A DNA stretch of 64,000 bases, taken from Mycolicibacter virginiensis (GTDB lineage Bacteria > Actinomycetota > Actinomycetes > Mycobacteriales > Mycobacteriaceae). A program made the position numbers and the translations under genes. This document shows positions 26,101 through 35,343 of the stretch, in pieces (within the stretch, counting starts at the first letter, position 1; every line of letters starts with the position of its first letter). Where the stretch lies: NCBI RefSeq assembly GCF_022374935.2, contig NZ_CP092430.2, positions 372,001 to 436,000 on the forward strand. Reading direction: 5' to 3'. The notes under the pieces were generated by a model. The model saw only the letters and a list, made by a program, of their open reading frames with translations, had not been told where the DNA came from and ran no database searches.

Positions 26101-29079
26101 TCAGCTTGCGCTGTCGGAACTCGCGCTGGGTGTCCCGGGCGCGCCCGGGGTTCCGTCGGCGCCACCGTTGCCGCCGGTCCCGCCGGCCTGACCAGCCTCG
26201 CCTTCCGCACCGCCATTGGCTCCGTTGCCTCCGACGCCGCCGCTACCGTCGCCGTTCGGGCCGATCTGGCCGCCGGTACCACCGGTGCCGCCCGCTCCGC
26301 CGTTGCCGCCGGGGCCGGTCTCGGTGGCGTCTCCGCCCTTACCGCCGTTGCCGCCGGCGCCGCCGTCGCCGCCGTTGGCAGCCGCGGTGCCGGTGCCGCC
26401 GTCGCCGCCCCGGCCGCCGGCACCGCCGGTGCCGCCGAGCTGGGTGGTGGCGTCGGTCGAGTCGTCACCCGGCGTGGTGTGGATAGCGCCGCTCGTGCCG
26501 GCATTGCCGCCGGTACCGCCGTTGCCGCCCTTGCCGCCATCCAGCCCGGTGCCCCCGTTGCCACCGTTGCCGCCCTGCACGGTGGTGCTGCCGCCGCCGG
26601 TGCCGCCGTTGCCGCCGGTGCTGCCCGCACCGATGCCGGCGCCACCGTTGCCGCCGGTGCCGCCGGCGAGGCCACCGGATACGTAGTTGCTGCCGCTGCC
26701 CGCAGCGCCGGTGCCGCCAGCGCCACCGGTGCCGCCGTTGACTCCGGCGCCGCCGGTCCCGCCCTGGCCGCCGTTGGCCATGCCGCCCGCGCCGCCGACG
26801 CCGCCGTCACCGCCGTTGCCAGCATTTCCGGCGCCACCGCCACCGCCGCCGCCACCACCGGCAGCACCGCCGCTGGGCGACGTGTCTGGAGTTTCGGGGA
26901 AGTTTTTGAAGCTGTTGAACAGGCCGCCCAAGCCGGTGCCGCCGACACCCCCGGCGCCGCCCTGGCCGGCGACACCGCCACCGCTGGTGCCCCCGGCACC
27001 CCCGGCACCGCCCGCACCACCGCTGCCGCTGAACGGGCTACCGGCTCCGCCGGATCCACCGCTACCGCCGTAACCGGCAAGCGCTCCGTCGGTGCCGTCA
27101 CCACCGGTACCGCCGACGCCGCCGACGCCGCCGTTGCCACCGATCAGAGAGGACGATGCTCCATCTCCGCCCGTTCCACCATTGCCGGCGAGGGCGTCAG
27201 TGCCGCTGGCGTCGCCACCGTTACCGCCGGCGCCACCACTACCGGTTGTGCCGGAGCCACCCAACATGCCACCGCTGCTGCCGTCGCCACCATGGCCACC
27301 GTCACCGGCGAGGCCGCCGGCACCACTGGCCATGCCTCCGGCTCCGCCGGCACCGCCGTCAGCGCCGTTGCCGCCGAAAATGCTGCTGGTCGAGATCAAG
27401 TTAGTCAGCGGATTCCCGGCCAGCCCCTCGAGCTTGTCCAGTTGGGCCTGCAGTTCCTCAGCGGACTTGCCGGTGAGGGCGGCGAGCTGGGTGATGGCCG
27501 CACCGACCTGATCGGGCGAACTGGCGAGCGTGCCCAGCGAACCGGCACTGCCGCCGTCGCCTCCGTTGCCCGCGATGCCACCGGCACCGGTGCTGGCGCC
27601 GCCGGCTCCGCCGGTGCCGCCCGCGCCGGCGTGGCCGTCAACGAGGATGCTGCCAAGTCCACCGGTGCCGCCGGCGCCACCTGCGCCGGCGACGCTGCCG
27701 ACGCCGGAGACCGCGCCGCCGACACCACCGATTCCACCAGCGCCACCTGTGCCACTGGAGATCGTCATCATGGCAATGCCGCCGGCGCCGCCTGTGCCGC
27801 CCGCACCCGCGGTGCTGTCGTCGCCGGTTGCGGCTCCACCGGCACCGCCGTCGCCGGCCGCACCGCCGCTGCCGCCGAAGATCGCGACGACGGTACCGCC
27901 TTGACCACCGGTGCCGCCGGCTCCGCCGGTGGCCTGGTCGCCGTCGCTGGCGCCGCCGGCGCCGCCGAGGCCGCCGCTACCGCCAGTCAGGCCGAAAACC
28001 GAGGTGGCGCCGCCACCCATACCGCCGTTTCCGCCTGCACCCCCAGTGTCGCCGTCGCCGCCGGCGCCGCCCTGTCCGCCGGAGCTGCCGACGACCCCAG
28101 TCACCTGAGATGTCGAGAAGCCGCCGTTGCCGCCGTTGCCGCCGGCTCCACCGGTCAGCCCGGTACCGCCGGCCCCACCGTTGCCGCCTTCGCCGCCGAT
28201 CTTGAAGAGATAGGCTCCGCTGTGCTTGACACCGCTTTCGGGGGCAGCGCCCACGACGGTCAGGGAACCGCCGTTGCCACCGTGGCCGCCGTTACCGCCG
28301 GTGCCGTCCACGTCATCGCCGCCGGCCCCACCATTTCCGCCGATGCCGCCGAACGAGAACCACTTTCCGGCCGCGCCGCCGCCGTCGCCACCGTCGCCAC
28401 CGTTACCGCCGAACAGGCCCGCGCCACCGTCGCCGCCGGCACCGCCGATACCGATCAGGGTTCCGCTGGTGCCGCCGTCACCACCGTCGGCTCCGGCGCC
28501 GCCGATACCGCCGGCGCCACCATTGCCGAACAGCCCGGCCGCACCGCCGTTTCCGCCGGCCAGTCCGGCCACCTCGGAGTCATAGCCCGCGCCGCCGTCG
28601 CCGAACAGCCAGCCACCGCCGCCGCCGGTCGGGTCGTCCTCGGTACCGGCCAGGCCGTTGCAGATCAGCCCGCATACGGAGTCGGAGGCGAACAGCGGAT
28701 TGATCAGGTCGCCCAGCTGCTGCCCGAATGAGCTGGACATCCAGTCCTGCATGCCGGCGTGCAGATCCAGGTAGATGCTCTGCGTGAAGTCATCGAAACT
28801 GAACGCCGAGAAGCTGAAGTCAGCCGCTCCCACACCGTCGAACCAGGTCGACAGATCCCCGAGGCCCAGGGCATCGGGATCGAACACCGCGCTGCCGACA
28901 TCGCCCGGATCGAACCAGCTGGTCGGGTCCAACCAGAAGCTCGGGTCGAACAGATCTTCCAGATCGGCGCTGGCGGTCGGCGCGAAACCCAACGGGCTCA
29001 GCCCCAATGCCAGTACGGCACCCGCTGCCAGGGTGCGGTGACGGCGTTGGGATGCAACGGATTTGCGCTGGCGCGACAT
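26101..29079 (-). CDS. Sec-exported PGRS-domain protein lacking a PE domain
   Basis: 992-aa Gly-rich protein. A signal peptide (residues 1-38, cut after ASA) is followed by DLEDLFDPSFWLDP and a 100-residue acidic aromatic domain containing SVCGLICNG. The rest is PGRS: many GGxGG repeats of polyglycine-II type, with Ca2+-binding-like GGNGG and DGG. Two non-repeat islands interrupt it: a helical one (nt 27378-27543) and a Phe/Pro one (nt 26880-26940). The PE domain of PE_PGRS proteins is missing, so ESX-5 targeting is not expected. The motif after the cleavage site is shared with the PecA-like proteins. Base periodicity creates long antisense frames that are not genes. Confidence 0.85.
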   Translation of the reverse strand: MSRQRKSVASQRRHRTLAAGAVLALGLSPLGFAPTASADLEDLFDPSFWLDPTSWFDPGDVGSAVFDPDALGLGDLSTWFDGVGAADFSFSAFSFDDFTQSIYLDLHAGMQDWMSSSFGQQLGDLINPLFASDSVCGLICNGLAGTEDDPTGGGGGWLFGDGGAGYDSEVAGLAGGNGGAAGLFGNGGAGGIGGAGADGGDGGTSGTLIGIGGAGGDGGAGLFGGNGGDGGDGGGAAGKWFSFGGIGGNGGAGGDDVDGTGGNGGHGGNGGSLTVVGAAPESGVKHSGAYLFKIGGEGGNGGAGGTGLTGGAGGNGGNGGFSTSQVTGVVGSSGGQGGAGGDGDTGGAGGNGGMGGGATSVFGLTGGSGGLGGAGGASDGDQATGGAGGTGGQGGTVVAIFGGSGGAAGDGGAGGAATGDDSTAGAGGTGGAGGIAMMTISSGTGGAGGIGGVGGAVSGVGSVAGAGGAGGTGGLGSILVDGHAGAGGTGGAGGASTGAGGIAGNGGDGGSAGSLGTLASSPDQVGAAITQLAALTGKSAEELQAQLDKLEGLAGNPLTNLISTSSIFGGNGADGGAGGAGGMASGAGGLAGDGGHGGDGSSGGMLGGSGTTGSGGAGGNGGDASGTDALAGNGGTGGDGASSSLIGGNGGVGGVGGTGGDGTDGALAGYGGSGGSGGAGSPFSGSGGAGGAGGAGGTSGGGVAGQGGAGGVGGTGLGGLFNSFKNFPETPDTSPSGGAAGGGGGGGGGAGNAGNGGDGGVGGAGGMANGGQGGTGGAGVNGGTGGAGGTGAAGSGSNYVSGGLAGGTGGNGGAGIGAGSTGGNGGTGGGSTTVQGGNGGNGGTGLDGGKGGNGGTGGNAGTSGAIHTTPGDDSTDATTQLGGTGGAGGRGGDGGTGTAAANGGDGGAGGNGGKGGDATETGPGGNGGAGGTGGTGGQIGPNGDGSGGVGGNGANGGAEGEAGQAGGTGGNGGADGTPGAPGTPSASSDSAS

Positions 29080-29220
29080 TCAGGTGCCTCTCGGTGCAGC
29101 GGTCGCGGCCATAGCGCCGAACCAGATTTAGGGGTCTGCGATCCGAAATTTACCGTAACTTAACAAAGGCTGCAGTCCACTGTGGGTTCACTGCGCACCA
29201 TCTGCCCAATACCTGTGAGG

Positions 29221-30762
29221 TCACTGTCGGTCTGGTCGGTCCGTCAGCACGTCGCGTAGCTGGTACTTCACTACTTTTCCGGACTGCGTTCGCGGCAGGG
29301 CGTCGACGAACTCCAGTCGGATCGGCAGCTTGAACGCCGCGAGCTTGTCCCTGGCGTGGTCGCGCAGCTCATCGAGCTCTAACGTTGCGCCGGGCCGTAG
29401 TACCACCACGGCCGTCACCGCCTCGCCCCACTTCTCGTGCGGGGTGCCCAGCACCGCCACTTCTGCGACGGCCGGGTGTCCGTAGAGCACGTCTTCGACC
29501 TCGGCCGGATAGACGTTCTCGCCGCCGGAGATCACCATGTCTTTCACGCGGTCGAGCACCCACACGTAGCCCTCGTCGTCGGCCTGGCCGATATCGCCGG
29601 TGTGAAACCACCCCTCGGCGTCGATCACCGCCGCGGTGGCCTCGGGATTGCGCCAGTAGCCGGCCATCACCTGCGGTCCTCGCACGCAGATTTCCCCGCG
29701 TGTGCCGGCGGGCACCGGCTGGTTCTCGAGATCGACAAGCCGCACATCCGAGAGCGGCAGTACCTGGTTGCCCGCGGCGCCGAGCTTTACGCTCACCTCG
29801 TCGGTGCGCAGCACCAAGGCGAGCGGGGCGGTTTCGGTGAGCCCGTAGCCCTGTGCGAACGGGATGCCGCGCTCGGCGTAGCGGTGGATCAGTGGCTCGG
29901 GCACGGGTGCGCCACCGCAGACGAAGCTGCGCACGCTGGACAGGTCGGTGTCGGCGAACTCCGGCCGCTGGCTCATGAACAAGAACATCGCCGGCACGCC
30001 GAACATGGTGGTGATCCGTTCTTCGGCCAGAAGTCGCAGGGCTTCGGCTGGATCGAAGGTGGGCATCAGCACGATCCGGCCGCCCTTCTGCAGGGTCAGC
30101 AGGGTGGTGACGTTGAGCCCACCGATGTGAAACAGCGGCGCACAGACCAGCGACACGTCGTTCTGACTGGTGTCGAATGTCAGTAGGGCATTGATGTTGT
30201 TCCAGAACAGGTTTGCGTGAGTGAGCATGGCGCCCTTGGGGTGTCCGGTGGTACCGGAGGTGTACATGATCACGGCGATGTCATCGGGCTCGGCGAACAC
30301 TGGGTCGGTCAGTGGTGCCCGCTTGGACAGCAGTTCGTCGAGCACCTCCCAGCCCGGGACCGGCGCCAGCGCGATCACCCGGCGCAGCCCGGCCTGCCCG
30401 CGCACCGGATCGATCACCGCGGCGCGCTCGGCGTCGGTGATCAGAGTGTGTACCTGCGCATTGGCCAGGATGTAGCCGAGCTCGTCGGCGGTCAGTCGCC
30501 AGTTCAGGGGCACGAACGAGGCGCCGATGCGCGCGGCGGCGAACAGGGTGACCAGAAAGTCCGGGTGATTCAGGCCTGCATAGCCGACCCGATCCCCGCG
30601 CTGCATACCCCCGGCGGCCAATTCGGCTGCCAGCCTGTCGATCCGATTCGCGAAATCTCGGTAAGTCCAAGTGATTTCGCCGTAGGTGATGGCGGGGAGG
30701 TTCGGCGTCGCCGCCGCCCGCCGGGAGATCCAGGAGCCGAGATCGATGGGGGGTGTGTCCAC
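29221..30762 (-). CDS. Fatty-acyl-CoA/AMP ligase (FadD type)
   Basis: 513-aa ANL-superfamily adenylating enzyme. The P-loop-like motif MYTSGTTGHPKGAM, GYGLTETAPL, the hinge WFHTGDIGQADDEGYVWVLDRVKDM, and the C-terminal catalytic Lys (PRTQSGKVVKYQLR) are all present. It probably activates medium- or long-chain acids, but the acid is not predictable. GTG 30762 is chosen because homology begins there (VDTPPIDLGSWISRRA). An in-frame start at 30852 would add 30 weak residues. No clear Shine-Dalgarno at either. Confidence 0.88.
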   Translation of the reverse strand: MDTPPIDLGSWISRRAAATPNLPAITYGEITWTYRDFANRIDRLAAELAAGGMQRGDRVGYAGLNHPDFLVTLFAAARIGASFVPLNWRLTADELGYILANAQVHTLITDAERAAVIDPVRGQAGLRRVIALAPVPGWEVLDELLSKRAPLTDPVFAEPDDIAVIMYTSGTTGHPKGAMLTHANLFWNNINALLTFDTSQNDVSLVCAPLFHIGGLNVTTLLTLQKGGRIVLMPTFDPAEALRLLAEERITTMFGVPAMFLFMSQRPEFADTDLSSVRSFVCGGAPVPEPLIHRYAERGIPFAQGYGLTETAPLALVLRTDEVSVKLGAAGNQVLPLSDVRLVDLENQPVPAGTRGEICVRGPQVMAGYWRNPEATAAVIDAEGWFHTGDIGQADDEGYVWVLDRVKDMVISGGENVYPAEVEDVLYGHPAVAEVAVLGTPHEKWGEAVTAVVVLRPGATLELDELRDHARDKLAAFKLPIRLEFVDALPRTQSGKVVKYQLRDVLTDRPDRQ

Positions 30763-31166
30763 CTCACGAACGCTAACCCGCTGGCCGTCGACGCAGGGTC
30801 GGTTCGCCGCATGGCCGCCCTGAGTGTCGTTGCCGCGAATTATCGATCGCAATGATTTTTTTGCCCCGAAGGTGGCTGAACTTCAATAAAAGATAGGAGC
30901 CGCGGGCGCTTTTATGTGGAAAGCCGAATTATTCGCCGTGGGTTCGGACCTGGCCATTGTGGCGCCGGTCTCAATTTCGGGCTCGACCAGGGAAAACGCC
31001 GTGCTTCCTAGGTCTGGTGACTGGCGCGGTGACGGAAAGTGAACGGTCTTTGAACATTGTTATTCGCAGGGCCTTGGGGTCGCCTAATTGAGCGAGAAAC
31101 GGCTACGTTCGTCTTCGCCCGAGCGGAGCATCGCCGGGCGAGGTTTATTGAGGAAGGTCTGGGCGG
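30763..31166. other. 404-bp AT-richer intergenic region between divergent genes
   Basis: No gene seen. It holds a 7-bp inverted repeat ATAAAAG (30886-30892)/CTTTTAT (30909-30915). TTGAAC lies at 31050-31055. A TACGTT (31104-31109) is a plausible -10 element for the downstream secreted-protein gene. The T-run at 30856-30862 and lower GC distinguish it from its surroundings. Confidence 0.4.
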
Positions 31167-31769
31167 ATGAGCGGTCCCCGAGGTGGCGCTTTAGGCCGAC
31201 TGCAGCGGGCGGCTGCCCGCACGACGGCCACGATGGTGTTCGCCGGATTCTGCCTGCTGGTTGCACCGGCGGCGCACGCCGACTTCGAGGACTTACTCGA
31301 CACGGTGATCGGCGCGGCGAGCGCCGGGCCCGACCCAGTCGATATTGCCGACCTTCCCGCGGGCTCACTGGATCTGGACGCCTCCGGAGTTCTGCAGGAC
31401 CCGCTGGCCCAGCTCGACCAGGTGTTGCACGGCGAGCCAGGGCAACTTATTCCAGAGCCGGCCACCGCGGGCACGCCCGCTGAGTCCAATCCGGGCGATC
31501 CCTCCGACACCAACTCGGGCGCCCCCGGCGACACCACACCGAATCCCGGAAACGGCGAGCATCAAGCCGGAAACTCCGAAAACTCCAACAATCCCACCAG
31601 CTTCCCGAAGTTCAGCATGCCCGGTGGCGGCAACGGCGGCGGCGGTTCGGGCGGCGGCGGTAACGGCTCAGGTGCCCCGGGCGCCAATAACGCCAAGACC
31701 AAGTCGAACACCAGCGCCGCCAAGCCCGGGGCGGATCTGCCGAAAGCCGAGGGCGACGGCGTCGGCTAG
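31167..31769 (+). CDS. Small secreted protein with Pro/Asn/Gly-rich tail
   Basis: 200-aa protein of unknown function. Signal peptide residues 1-38 (cut after AHA), then DFEDLLDTVIGAAS, the same post-cleavage motif as in the PecA-like and PGRS proteins. The rest is low complexity: Asn/Pro/Ser-rich 95-145, a Gly/Asn linker (GGGNGGGGSGGGGNG) and a charged end. RBS GGAAGG lies near 31152. It may be a miniature relative of the Sec-exported PGRS family, with the N-terminal domain kept and the repeats reduced. Confidence 0.78.
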   Translation: MSGPRGGALGRLQRAAARTTATMVFAGFCLLVAPAAHADFEDLLDTVIGAASAGPDPVDIADLPAGSLDLDASGVLQDPLAQLDQVLHGEPGQLIPEPATAGTPAESNPGDPSDTNSGAPGDTTPNPGNGEHQAGNSENSNNPTSFPKFSMPGGGNGGGGSGGGGNGSGAPGANNAKTKSNTSAAKPGADLPKAEGDGVG

Positions 31770-31813
31770 CGCCTGGGCTGCAGCGCCGCGACGATCGATG
31801 GCAGGCTGAACCG

Positions 31814-32929
31814 GTGCCCGGTTCGATCTGCGACATCCTGCCGTCCGCTGCCGCGCTGCTGGGAGTTGCGGGCGCGAGCGACCCGCTCGGTCTGCGCGAG
31901 CGCGTCGGTGACGTGCAGCGGGTGGCGGTGGTGCTGGTTGACGGGTTGGGCTATCACCTGTTGCCGCAACTGACGCAGGACGCACCCCTGCTGGCCTCGG
32001 TGCTGGCCGGCACCATCGGCCAACTGACCGAACTGTCTTGTACGTTCCCCTCCACCACGCCCACCAGCTTGGTCTCCCTGGGCACGGGCGTGCCGCCGGG
32101 CGAGCACGGCGTGCTGGGTTTCACCGTCAATGTTCCCGGAACCGATCAGGTGCTCACACACATCTTCTGGGGTGAGGAGCCGCCGCCGGCGCTCTGGCAG
32201 CCGGTGCCCACCTGGTTCGAGCGGCTGCGCGACGCCGGCGTGGCTGCCCGCGCCGTGCTGCCGGAGATGTTCGTCGGCAGTGGGCTGACCGAGTCGGCCT
32301 ACCGAGGCGCGGACTTTTGCCCGGTGGCCAAGGGAGAGCCCTACGCCCAGCGGGTGGTCGCGGAGCTGGCCTCCCCGGGCCTGGTCTACGGCTACACCGC
32401 AGCACTCGACCACGCCGCGCACGTGTCGGGGATCGGCTCGGAGCACTGGCACGCCGCCGCCGCCAAAGTCGATGCGCTGCTGCGGCATCTCCTCGAGGAA
32501 CTGCCAGCAGACACGGCGTTGCTGGTCACCGCGGACCACGGCGGGCTCAACGTGCCCGAGGAGGCCCGCGTCGACCTCGACGCCGACCCGGTGTTGCGCG
32601 CCGGAATCCGAGTGGTGGCCGGCGAGCCGCGGGTGCGCTACCTGCACACCGAGCCCGGCGCCACAGCCGACGTGCTGGCGACCTGGACCGAACGCCTGGC
32701 CGGGCGGGCCATGGTGCAAACCCGCGAACAGGCCGTTGCCGCTGGGGTATTCGGGCCCGTGCGAGAAGGGCATCTGGCGCGCATCGGCGACATTGTCGTG
32801 ACCTGTACCGGCGGCACCGCGGTCCTGGCGACCGAACACGAGCCGCCGCAGACGGCGCAACTGGTGGGCTTCCACGGCGGGCTCACCCCGGCTGAGATGG
32901 CGATCCCGCTGCTCGCCTTCTCCCGTTGA
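31814..32929 (+). CDS. Alkaline phosphatase superfamily phosphodiesterase
   Basis: 371-aa protein of the nucleotide pyrophosphatase/phosphodiesterase branch. Metal and nucleophile sites: VVLVDGLGYHLL (first Asp), FPSTTPTSLVSLGTG (Thr nucleophile region), YGYTAALDHAAHVSG (D-x-x-x-H), TADHGG. No signal peptide is evident, so it may be cytoplasmic. Starts at GTG 31814, 44 bp after the small secreted protein, and could be co-transcribed with it. Substrate unknown. The stop codon lies in a terminator arm. Confidence 0.85.
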   Translation: MPGSICDILPSAAALLGVAGASDPLGLRERVGDVQRVAVVLVDGLGYHLLPQLTQDAPLLASVLAGTIGQLTELSCTFPSTTPTSLVSLGTGVPPGEHGVLGFTVNVPGTDQVLTHIFWGEEPPPALWQPVPTWFERLRDAGVAARAVLPEMFVGSGLTESAYRGADFCPVAKGEPYAQRVVAELASPGLVYGYTAALDHAAHVSGIGSEHWHAAAAKVDALLRHLLEELPADTALLVTADHGGLNVPEEARVDLDADPVLRAGIRVVAGEPRVRYLHTEPGATADVLATWTERLAGRAMVQTREQAVAAGVFGPVREGHLARIGDIVVTCTGGTAVLATEHEPPQTAQLVGFHGGLTPAEMAIPLLAFSR

Positions 32930-32984
32930 CTCTGCGCTCACCAGGCATGCCACTCGCATTTTTGCCTGGTACGCGCAGAGTCAA
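32926..32984. terminator. 22-bp-arm bidirectional terminator between convergent genes
   Basis: Arms 32926-32947 and 32963-32984 pair over 20 of 22 bases; the loop contains a T-run (32959-32963). The left arm includes the TGA of the phosphodiesterase gene. The core TGACTCTGCGCTCA is the same as in the 10112-10167 element. Confidence 0.88.
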
Positions 32985-32994
32985 CGCCAGCGGG

Positions 32995-34491
32995 TTACTC
33001 CGAGTCGCCGTACTCGTCGAACCAGTGGGCCAGCTTGCCGCGCCGGCTGACCGCCCGCAGGCGGCGTTCGGCCGACAGACGGGTCTTGCTGGTGGTGACG
33101 ATCAGCAGCTCGTCGCCGACGGTGATCCGGGTGTCGGGCTGGGGCACGAAGGTGTCGCCTTTGCGGATGATCAGGGTGATCACGCTCGGATCGGGCAGTC
33201 GCAGCTCCAGCACCGAGACGTTGTGCAGCTTCGACCCCGGCTGCACCGTCATCGTCAGCAGTTCGGCCTCCAAGACATCCAGAGGCGCCGCCTCAACCTG
33301 GATCTCGCGGGTGGCGTCACGCGGGATCAGTCGCAACCAGTGCGCGAACAGACCCAGGCTGGGGCCCTGCACCACGGTGTAGACCACCACCAGGATGAAC
33401 ACGATGTTGAGCAGTCGGTAGCTGTCCGGGACGCCCTCGACGATCGGGAAGGTCGCGAGCACGATCGGAACCGCGCCACGCAGCCCCGCCCACGAGAGGA
33501 AGATCTGTTCACGCCAGGGCACTTTGAACCAGATCAGCGACGCCACCACCGACAACGGCCGGCTCAACAGCAGCAGTACCGCCCCGATGATCAGCGCCGG
33601 GATCAGTTCTCCGGACAACTGGCTCGGGCTCACCAACAAGCCCAGCAACACGAACAGCCCGATCTGCGCCAGCCAGCCCAGCCCCTCGGCGAACGAGCGG
33701 ATGGCCGCGCGATGCGGCAGGCCGGAGTTGGCCAACACCACACCCGACAGGTAGGCGGCGATAAACCCGCTGGCGTGCAACGACGCCGCCGCCGCGAACG
33801 CCACCATCGCCAGCCCGAACGTCGCCAAGGGGTACAGCCCGGATGCCGGCAAGGCCGCCCGACGCAGCATCATCGCACCGAGCAGCCCGACGACCAGGCC
33901 GATCGCCGAGCCCGCTATCAATTCATAAAACACCCCGCCGATGGCGTGGGCCGGGTCGATCACCAGCGGCGTGGTGCTCAGCATCAGGACAACGATCGCG
34001 GCCGGCGCGTCGTTGAAACCGGACTCCGCTTCCAGCAGGCCGGCCACCCGCCGCGGCAGCGGCAGCACCCGCAAGATGGAGAACACCGCCGCGGCGTCGG
34101 TGGGCGAGACGATCGCCCCCAGCAGGAACGCCAGTTGCCAACTGATGCCCAGCAGCAGATGCGCGGCCACCGCGATGACCGCCATGCTGACCACGACACC
34201 GACGGTGGCCAGCACCGCAGCCGGCGCCAGCAATCGGCGGATGTTGGCGAAACGGGTGGTCAAACCACCTTCGACCAGGATCACCGCCAGCGCGGTGGTG
34301 CCCAGGTCACTGGCCAGTTGCACGTCGGAGAAATCCAGACCCAGCCCGTCATTACCGATCACCACCCCGACCAGCAGGAACAGCAACAGGCTGGGCAGCC
34401 CGACTCGATCCGCCGCGCGGGTGGCGATGATGCTGGCAAGCAGAACCAAGCCCCCGATCAACAGAGCCAGGTAGAGCTGTTCCAGGCTCAT
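32995..34491 (-). CDS. K+/H+-type antiporter of the CPA1/CvrA family with RCK_C domain
   Basis: 498-aa cation/proton antiporter. About 12 transmembrane helices contain LVEGGLTTRF, GAIVSPTDAAAVFSIL (P-T-D ion site), ESGFNDAPAAIVV and SWAGLRGAVPIVLATFP. A cytoplasmic RCK_C/TrkA-C domain (about residues 400-470, ITLIIRKGDTFVPQPDTRITVGDELLIVT) suggests ligand gating. It is divergent from a TrkA/CeoC-like gene whose product could regulate K+ flux together with it. It differs from the antiporter at 18343-19941, which has no RCK_C domain. Confidence 0.9.
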   Translation of the reverse strand: MSLEQLYLALLIGGLVLLASIIATRAADRVGLPSLLLFLLVGVVIGNDGLGLDFSDVQLASDLGTTALAVILVEGGLTTRFANIRRLLAPAAVLATVGVVVSMAVIAVAAHLLLGISWQLAFLLGAIVSPTDAAAVFSILRVLPLPRRVAGLLEAESGFNDAPAAIVVLMLSTTPLVIDPAHAIGGVFYELIAGSAIGLVVGLLGAMMLRRAALPASGLYPLATFGLAMVAFAAAASLHASGFIAAYLSGVVLANSGLPHRAAIRSFAEGLGWLAQIGLFVLLGLLVSPSQLSGELIPALIIGAVLLLLSRPLSVVASLIWFKVPWREQIFLSWAGLRGAVPIVLATFPIVEGVPDSYRLLNIVFILVVVYTVVQGPSLGLFAHWLRLIPRDATREIQVEAAPLDVLEAELLTMTVQPGSKLHNVSVLELRLPDPSVITLIIRKGDTFVPQPDTRITVGDELLIVTTSKTRLSAERRLRAVSRRGKLAHWFDEYGDSE

Positions 34492-34637
34492 CTGATCCCC
34501 GTTCGGGCTGTTGGTGGCGGTCGGACCCGTCCATATGATTCGCTCAAAGTCGGCGGGTTCGTGTTATCTGTCAGTAAATCAGTAGCGCTGTCACGACCGT
34601 GTTACGCCCGGAGCGGCAGGGGACGAGGGGAGCCATC

Positions 34638-35318
34638 ATGCGCATCGGGATCGCCGGCGCCGGCGCGGTGGGGCGATCCGTCGCACGAGAACTGATCGGC
34701 GACGGCCACCGGGTGCTGCTGATTGAGCGCAATCCGGCGCACTACCAGCCCCACACCGTCCCGGAAGCCGAGTGGTTGCTCGCCGATGCCTGCGAGCTGA
34801 GCGCGCTGCGGGAATGCGGCATCGAGATCTGTGATGTGGTGATCGCTGCCACCGGTGATGACAAGGCCAACCTGGCCACCGCGTTGCTGGCCAAGGCCGA
34901 GTTCGGGGTGGCCCGGGTGGTGGCCCGGGTCAACAACGCCCGCAACGAACCGCTGTTCACCGAAGAGTGGGGCATCGACGTGGCGGTCTCCACCCCGCGG
35001 GCGATGGTCGCCGCGGTGGAGGGCGCCATCGATGTCGGCCACCTGGTCCCGTTGATGGGCTTGCGGCGCGGCCAGGCCAGCCTGACAAAGCTGACCCTGC
35101 CCGACGACAACCCGCTGATCGGTAGGCAGGTTTGTGACATCGTGCTGCCCGAGGGCGCCGCGCTGGTCGCGGTGCAGCGCGGTGACCGGGTGATCCTGCC
35201 GCGGGCGACCGAGGCGCTGCAGGCCGGCGACGAGATGCTCTTCGCCGCGGCCAGCGGGATCGACGACGAGGTCCGGGCGGTAGTGCACGGCGCACCCGCC
35301 AGCAGAAGGGCATATTGA
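34638..35318 (+). CDS. TrkA-family K+ uptake regulator (CeoC-like)
   Basis: 226-aa cytoplasmic KTN/RCK_N protein. The Rossmann loop GIAGAGAVGRSVA with acidic E at the end of beta-2 (LLIERN) indicates NAD(H) binding; RVVARVNNARNEPLF and a C-terminal RCK_C part follow. It closely resembles CeoC (Rv2692) as I remember it, but its usual partner CeoB is not beside it. ATG 34638 follows GAGGGGAG. The 146-bp divergent gap shared with the antiporter suggests co-regulation. Confidence 0.85.
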   Translation: MRIGIAGAGAVGRSVARELIGDGHRVLLIERNPAHYQPHTVPEAEWLLADACELSALRECGIEICDVVIAATGDDKANLATALLAKAEFGVARVVARVNNARNEPLFTEEWGIDVAVSTPRAMVAAVEGAIDVGHLVPLMGLRRGQASLTKLTLPDDNPLIGRQVCDIVLPEGAALVAVQRGDRVILPRATEALQAGDEMLFAAASGIDDEVRAVVHGAPASRRAY

Positions 35319-35343
35319 CGCCGTGCCGCCGCGGTGGGGACCC

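Noticed and set aside
26056..28731. Long open frame (891 codons) antisense to the PGRS gene
   Set aside because: GGC/GCC repeats leave stop-free frames on the opposite strand. The translation is low-complexity Ala/Gly/Thr with no domain, and the minus frame has a signal peptide and PGRS pattern.
32926..34695. 589-codon plus-strand frame over the antiporter
   Set aside because: Antisense to a well-supported membrane protein; Gln/Arg/His-rich product with no domain.
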